Source: Porticoccus sp. W117 (GTDB taxonomy: Bacteria > Pseudomonadota > Gammaproteobacteria > Pseudomonadales > Porticoccaceae). Taken from it: a stretch of 64,000 nucleotides of DNA. Shown piece after piece: positions 61,505-64,000 of this stretch (position 1 is its first letter; each line of letters starts with the position of its first letter). The notes beneath the pieces are model-generated. The model made no database searches, had not been told where the DNA came from, and saw nothing but the letters and a program-made list of their open reading frames with translations. A program made the translations under genes and the position numbers. Location: positions 62,001-126,000 of the forward strand of contig NZ_JATAAF010000005.1 of NCBI RefSeq assembly GCF_030341905.1, in the 5' to 3' direction.

Positions 61505-62857
61505 TTAGCGAATCTCGTAACAGGGTTTGTATTCACCACTCAGTTTCATGCGCCGTTGCTGGACGAACTCCCTTAGCAGTTTGCTCATTTCTTCCATAAT
61601 GGCCGGGTCGCCGTTGAGCTGGTAGGGGCCGTGGCGTTCGATTTGCTCGATGCCGTAGGCCTTCACATTGCCTGCCACGATTCCGGAAAACGCCCGGCGC
61701 AGTTCTGCCGCCAGTTGTTCCGTGGGCTGGCTGGAATTCAAATTCAAAGCCGCCATATTGGCATGGCTGGGCTCAAACGGTTCCTGCAACTGCCAGTGAA
61801 TATGAGTCTGCCAGTCAAAGTAGTAGGCCAGCTGGTGCTTGCGGCGGTAGCGGTGTACCTGCTCTACGCCTCGCTTTACTGCGCGCGCCACCTTCTGTGG
61901 GTCGTCAATGATGATCTGGTAGCAGCGGCTGGCCTGCTCTCCAAGAGTGTTGCGCACAAACCGGTCCAGGCTGTCGAAATAGGCGCGGCTGCATTCCGGC
62001 CCGGTAAGAATAAAAGGCAGCGGGATATCGCGGTTATCCGGGTGCAGGCGAATGGCGATCAGGTAGAGAATTTCTTCCGTGGTGCCCGCTCCGCCAGGGA
62101 ATACCACAATGGCGTGGGCCAGGCGCACAAAGGCTTCCAGGCGCTTCTCGATATCCGGCAGAATCATCAATTCATTGACGATGGGGTTGGGGGATTCCGA
62201 GGCAATAATGCCGGGTTCGGAAATACCAATATAGCGGCCGTTGGCTATCTGTTGTTTGGCGTGGCCGATGGTGGCGCCCTTCATCGGCCCTTTCATGGCG
62301 CCGAGACCACAGCCGGTGGCAATATTTATCCCTCGCAGGCCCAGTTGGTAGCCCACCAGCTTGGAATAGTCGTACTCCTCCCGGCTGATGGCGTGGCCGC
62401 CCCAGCACACCGTCAGGTTGGGTGCCGTGTTGGAAGGCAGGGCGTCGGCGTTGCGGGCAATGCGAAACACAATATCAGTGATTGCTTCGGCGTTTTCGGG
62501 AGGCTGCCGGGACAGCAGTTTGGTGTGAGTGAAGACAATGTCTCGCAAGGCAGCAAACAGATGTTCCTGAATGCCGCGAATCATCTTGCCGTCCACAAAG
62601 GCCGAAGCGGGTGCATTGGCCACCCGCAATTTCAGGCCGCGGGAAGTGGGTTCAACGCTGATATTGAAGTCACGGTAAGCCGCCAGCATTTCGGCGGCAT
62701 CATCAATTTCGCTGCCGGTGTTCAGCACCGCCAAGGCACATTGGCGAAACTGGTTCAGTACCTCGGCATTGGTGTTAAGTAGCTCGGTGATCTCACGCTG
62801 CGACAGCAGCTCCAGGCTTTTGCTGGGGCGCACACTGGCTTGCTTGATGGTTTCCAT
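61505..62857 (-). CDS. ppnN: Pyrimidine/purine nucleotide 5'-monophosphate nucleosidase (LOG family)
   Basis: Hydrolyses the N-glycosidic bond of nucleoside 5'-monophosphates, releasing free base and ribose 5-phosphate. The 450-residue product has the three-part PpnN layout: an N-terminal domain, a LOG core with VFPGGAGTTEEILYLIAI (PGGxGTxxE motif) and GCGLGAMKGPMKGATIGHA, and a C-terminal domain ending LREFVQQRRMKLSGEYKPC. In E. coli PpnN (YgdH) is regulated by (p)ppGpp; whether this protein is too cannot be read. Convergent with the hydrolase, 10 nt apart. Confidence 0.94.
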   Translation of the reverse strand: METIKQASVRPSKSLELLSQREITELLNTNAEVLNQFRQCALAVLNTGSEIDDAAEMLAAYRDFNISVEPTSRGLKLRVANAPASAFVDGKMIRGIQEHLFAALRDIVFTHTKLLSRQPPENAEAITDIVFRIARNADALPSNTAPNLTVCWGGHAISREEYDYSKLVGYQLGLRGINIATGCGLGAMKGPMKGATIGHAKQQIANGRYIGISEPGIIASESPNPIVNELMILPDIEKRLEAFVRLAHAIVVFPGGAGTTEEILYLIAIRLHPDNRDIPLPFILTGPECSRAYFDSLDRFVRNTLGEQASRCYQIIIDDPQKVARAVKRGVEQVHRYRRKHQLAYYFDWQTHIHWQLQEPFEPSHANMAALNLNSSQPTEQLAAELRRAFSGIVAGNVKAYGIEQIERHGPYQLNGDPAIMEEMSKLLREFVQQRRMKLSGEYKPCYEIR

Positions 62858-62880
62858 ACAGTGACCTATGGTGCTTTCTT

Positions 62881-62952
62881 GTCATTCTGAGCGCAGCGAA
62901 GAATCTCTTTGTTTGGCCAAAGTATGAGATCCTTCGCTGCGCTCAGGATGAC
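62881..62952. repeat. Inverted repeat (gtcatcctgagc family)
   Basis: Left arm gtcattctgagcgcagcgaa (62881-62907) pairs with gagatccttcgctgcgctca (62926-62952). The right arm is identical to that at 12193-12219. It lies between coaD and ppnN. Confidence 0.88.
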
Positions 62953-62977
62953 ATGGGAAAGTTCAGGATGACAGCAG

Positions 62978-63697
<720 letters not shown>

Positions 63698-63698
63698 G

Positions 63699-64000
63699 CT
63701 AGCTGCAGCGATACAGGCGATAGTTCACCTGGCCACTTTGCTTTTCCCGGTGCAGCTGCCATTGGGCGGGAACCATTGGTGATTCCTCAATAGCGCATTC
63801 CATATATATAAGTGCATCGGGTTTTAGCCGGTTTTGTTCGGCCAGAAGTGCGCAACAGGGTTCCAACAGCCCTTTGCCGAAAGGCGGGTCGAGAAATACC
63901 ACATCAAAGGTCTTGTTGTTGGACTGTAGCCAGCAAAGCGCGTCCGCTTCTTCAACGTCGGCGCTGGCATCCAACACTTGGCAGTGGTTCTTCAATTGGC
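63699..64000 (-). CDS. rsmD: 16S rRNA m2G966 methyltransferase RsmD, C-terminal part
   Basis: Methylates N2 of G966 in 16S rRNA. Only the last ~100 residues are in the window; the reading frame enters from the right edge. The catalytic motif DVVFLDPPFGKGLLE (DPPF) is present, followed by ALIYMECAIEESPMVPAQW and the C-terminal LHREKQSGQVNYRLYRCS, all typical of RsmD. The start lies beyond 64000; a TTG at 63995 is not a real start. Confidence 0.93.
   Translation of the reverse strand, partial: QLKNHCQVLDASADVEEADALCWLQSNNKTFDVVFLDPPFGKGLLEPCCALLAEQNRLKPDALIYMECAIEESPMVPAQWQLHREKQSGQVNYRLYRCS

Noticed and set aside
61631-62782. 383-codon open frame opposite ppnN
   Set aside because: Antisense to a clear PpnN gene with all its motifs; no ribosome site or domain.

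Overview
The window is an ordinary-looking chromosome segment of a Gram-negative gammaproteobacterium. Its GC content is moderate, its coding density is high, and I see no phage, integrase or rRNA/tRNA gene. Evidence for this placement includes ZnuABC/Zur, an aa3-type oxidase cluster with CtaG and SURF1, three TonB-dependent receptors, PpnN, RsmE and YheV. Several gene orders recall Pseudomonas: polA next to znuA/zur/znuCB; coxB-coxA-ctaG-coxC with SURF1-ctaA-ctaB; and metK with an ArsR-methyltransferase regulator, tktA, epd, pgk and fba. The abundance of TonB receptors with FecI/FecR-type regulators, and of intergenic palindromes, fits a marine or oligotrophic relative (Cellvibrionales/Spongiibacteraceae-like). 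That placement is inference.

Layout. 1-5.5 kb: the 5' part of polA, then a zinc uptake locus (znuA diverging from zur-znuC-znuB) with two matching Zur boxes. 5.6-7.3 kb: a CsgD-like LuxR regulator, a small membrane-protein gene bracketed by inverted repeats, and a secreted DUF1579-like protein. 7.3-16.5 kb: cytochrome c oxidase structural genes plus copper and heme A assembly factors, nearly all on the minus strand and often overlapping by 4 nt. 16.7-26 kb: a MATE transporter, unknown proteins, YceI, gamma-carbonic anhydrase, a DASS transporter, an FG-GAP/ASPIC protein, yheV, aroE and a Bax-like glucosaminidase. 26.2-32.5 kb: a secreted creatininase-like protein, then a TetR regulator with a locus encoding an MMPL/RND pump, a LolA-like periplasmic protein and a predicted outer-membrane barrel. 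32.7-38.7 kb: ECF sigma, FecR, a TonB receptor and a thioredoxin-fold protein, with the same promoter-like block in front of the sigma gene and the receptor gene. 38.7-51.4 kb: rsmE, an AhpD-like protein, the SAM cycle (metF, ahcY, metK, SahR-like regulator) and central carbon genes (tktA, epd, pgk, fba). 51.4-60.5 kb: a TPR/transglutaminase lipoprotein, two TonB receptors, FecR and ECF sigma. 60.5-64 kb: an alpha/beta hydrolase, ppnN, coaD and the 3' part of rsmD.

The most interesting features are not single enzymes. (1) A TetR gene and the following MMPL/LolA-like/barrel locus each carry an almost identical 16-bp operator. I read this as a regulated, possibly undescribed lipid or hydrophobe export system. 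(2) Intergenic regions are filled with at least eight kinds of inverted repeat. One kind (outer arms rich in gtcgcacg) occurs twice as an empty ~150 bp nested palindrome. It occurs a third time as 36-bp terminal inverted repeats (35/36) enclosing a four-helix-bundle (S23-like) gene between metK and ahcY. This looks like a tiny gene-carrying cassette related to empty copies. (3) A 34-bp perfect palindrome overlaps the predicted promoter of the SahR-like gene. This gene and the TetR gene both have a predicted transcription start almost at the start codon, suggesting leaderless mRNAs.

All calls are from reading the sequence. Family names rest on recognised motifs, and no database search was run.
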